Below are positions 6,260 to 6,762 of a stretch of DNA of 6,762 bases, piece by piece. Source of the stretch: JBGPIT01 sp041485125. GTDB taxonomy: Bacteria; Desulfobacterota; Binatia; UTPRO1. Numbering within the stretch: the stretch's first letter is position 1; every line of letters begins with the position of its first letter. A program made the position numbers and the translations under genes. Below the pieces are notes generated by a model that searched no databases, had not been told where the DNA came from, and saw only the letters and a list, made by a program, of their open reading frames with translations. The stretch lies in the NCBI GenBank assembly GCA_041485125.1, contig JBGPIT010000279.1:1-6762 (forward strand), given 5' to 3'.

Positions 6260-6762
6260 GCGGGTCCGCCGATCCGCCACGTCCCGAGCGATTCCCAGAG
6301 GCTCGGCGCCGCGGCCGCGCTGCTGCCGTCGCTCGACGCGGTCGCACGCTCGTTCAACGCGATCGCCGCGACGACGGCGGCCAGATCGCGCCGCGTGCCG
6401 GCGCGCGCCGTCCAGCGCGGGAAGTGCTCGGCGAGGAACTCGGTGTGCGTCGCGCCCGACGCGAATGCGGGATGGGCGAGGATCTCGCGCAGATAGTCGC
6501 GATTGGTGGTGACGCCGAGGACGATCGTCTCGCGGAGCGCCGCGAGCATGCGGGTGCGGGCCTCGTCGCGCGTCGCGCCCCAAGTCGAGATCTTCGCCAG
6601 CAACGGATCGTACTCGACGCCGACGACGCTGCCGGTCGTGATCCCGCTGTCGAAGCGCACGCCGGGACCGGCGGGCTCGACGAGCGCGCGGACGGTGCCG
6701 GTCGCGGGCAGAAACTGGTTGGCGGGATCCTCGGAGTAGAGCCGACACTCGATCGCGTGGCC
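6256..6762 (-). CDS. Biotin carboxylase subunit of an acyl-CoA carboxylase (C-terminal part; 5' end outside window)
   Basis: The frame is open from the window edge at 6762 to the TGA at 6258-6256, giving 168 visible residues of the biotin carboxylase C-terminal domain. The visible part begins with GHAIECRLYSEDP, whose Arg (visible residue 7, codon 6744-6742) corresponds to the conserved active-site Arg338 of E. coli AccC. FLPATG, VRFDSG, YDPLLAKIS and GVTTNRDYLREIL follow, all typical of acyl-CoA carboxylase alpha chains. The enzyme carboxylates biotin using ATP and bicarbonate. After the carboxylase domain there is an alanine-rich helix (DLAAVVAAIALNERA) and an SLWESLGTWR segment like the linker preceding the carrier half in fused alpha chains, and then the chain stops. 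The next gene supplies the missing part. The GTG at 6660 is internal, since homology continues upstream of it. Acyl-CoA specificity (acetyl, propionyl, methylcrotonyl or other) cannot be assigned. Confidence 0.93.
   Translation of the reverse strand, partial: GHAIECRLYSEDPANQFLPATGTVRALVEPAGPGVRFDSGITTGSVVGVEYDPLLAKISTWGATRDEARTRMLAALRETIVLGVTTNRDYLREILAHPAFASGATHTEFLAEHFPRWTARAGTRRDLAAVVAAIALNERATASSDGSSAAAAPSLWESLGTWRIGGPA

Noticed and set aside
6251..6260. Ten-base perfect palindrome as a possible operator
   Set aside because: It spans a coding junction within an operon and is a single short copy; it is explained as well by the GTGATCAC overlap as by a protein-binding site.
5454..6496. 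Two + strand frames (5454-6050 and 5711-6496) crossing the intergenic gap
   Set aside because: Low-complexity Arg/Asp/Ala-rich translations antisense to the hydrolase and carboxylase genes, with no start signal or domain.
6260..6748. Upstream extension of the biotin-carrier frame to 6748
   Set aside because: Arg-rich out-of-frame shadow of the biotin carboxylase, whose conserved motifs are read in the other frame through the same bases.

Overview
The window is a gene-dense, very GC-rich stretch of bacterial chromosome with six protein genes and almost no non-coding space. Two lipoprotein-type signal sequences and an AcvB/VirJ-family periplasmic protein point to a Gram-negative host. The base composition and the split acyl-CoA carboxylase suggest a soil or environmental lineage such as Myxococcota, other former Deltaproteobacteria, Binatota or Rokubacteria, but the sequence alone does not settle this. 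No RNA genes, CRISPR arrays, insertion sequences, integrases or attachment sites were seen.

Left part, + strand: bases 1-815 hold the 3' part of a formyltransferase-fold protein. It resembles the N-terminal hydrolase domain of 10-formyltetrahydrofolate dehydrogenase more than ordinary methionyl-tRNA formyltransferase. It is followed at 841-2292 by a two-domain AcvB/VirJ-family alpha/beta hydrolase with a signal sequence, the family that hydrolyses aminoacyl-phosphatidylglycerol in the periplasm.

Centre, - strand: 4755-2206 encodes a full-length MprF-type aminoacyl-phosphatidylglycerol synthase/flippase. It meets acvB tail to tail with an 87-base overlap of coding sequence. Immediately upstream of mprF, 11 bases away and probably in the same transcript, 5606-4767 encodes a second secreted, probably lipid-anchored, alpha/beta hydrolase.

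Right part, - strand: 6762-6256 is the C-terminal end of a biotin carboxylase subunit, cut by the window edge. Its stop overlaps the GTG start of a separate biotin-carrier protein (6259-5768) in a GTGA junction. Together they make the alpha part of an acyl-CoA carboxylase split into two chains.

The main biological theme is control of membrane charge. MprF makes and flips a positively charged aminoacyl-lipid, AcvB could remove the amino acid on the periplasmic side, and the extra hydrolase cotranscribed with mprF may be a third player. The one-carbon and acyl-CoA carboxylase genes at the edges look like ordinary metabolic neighbours.
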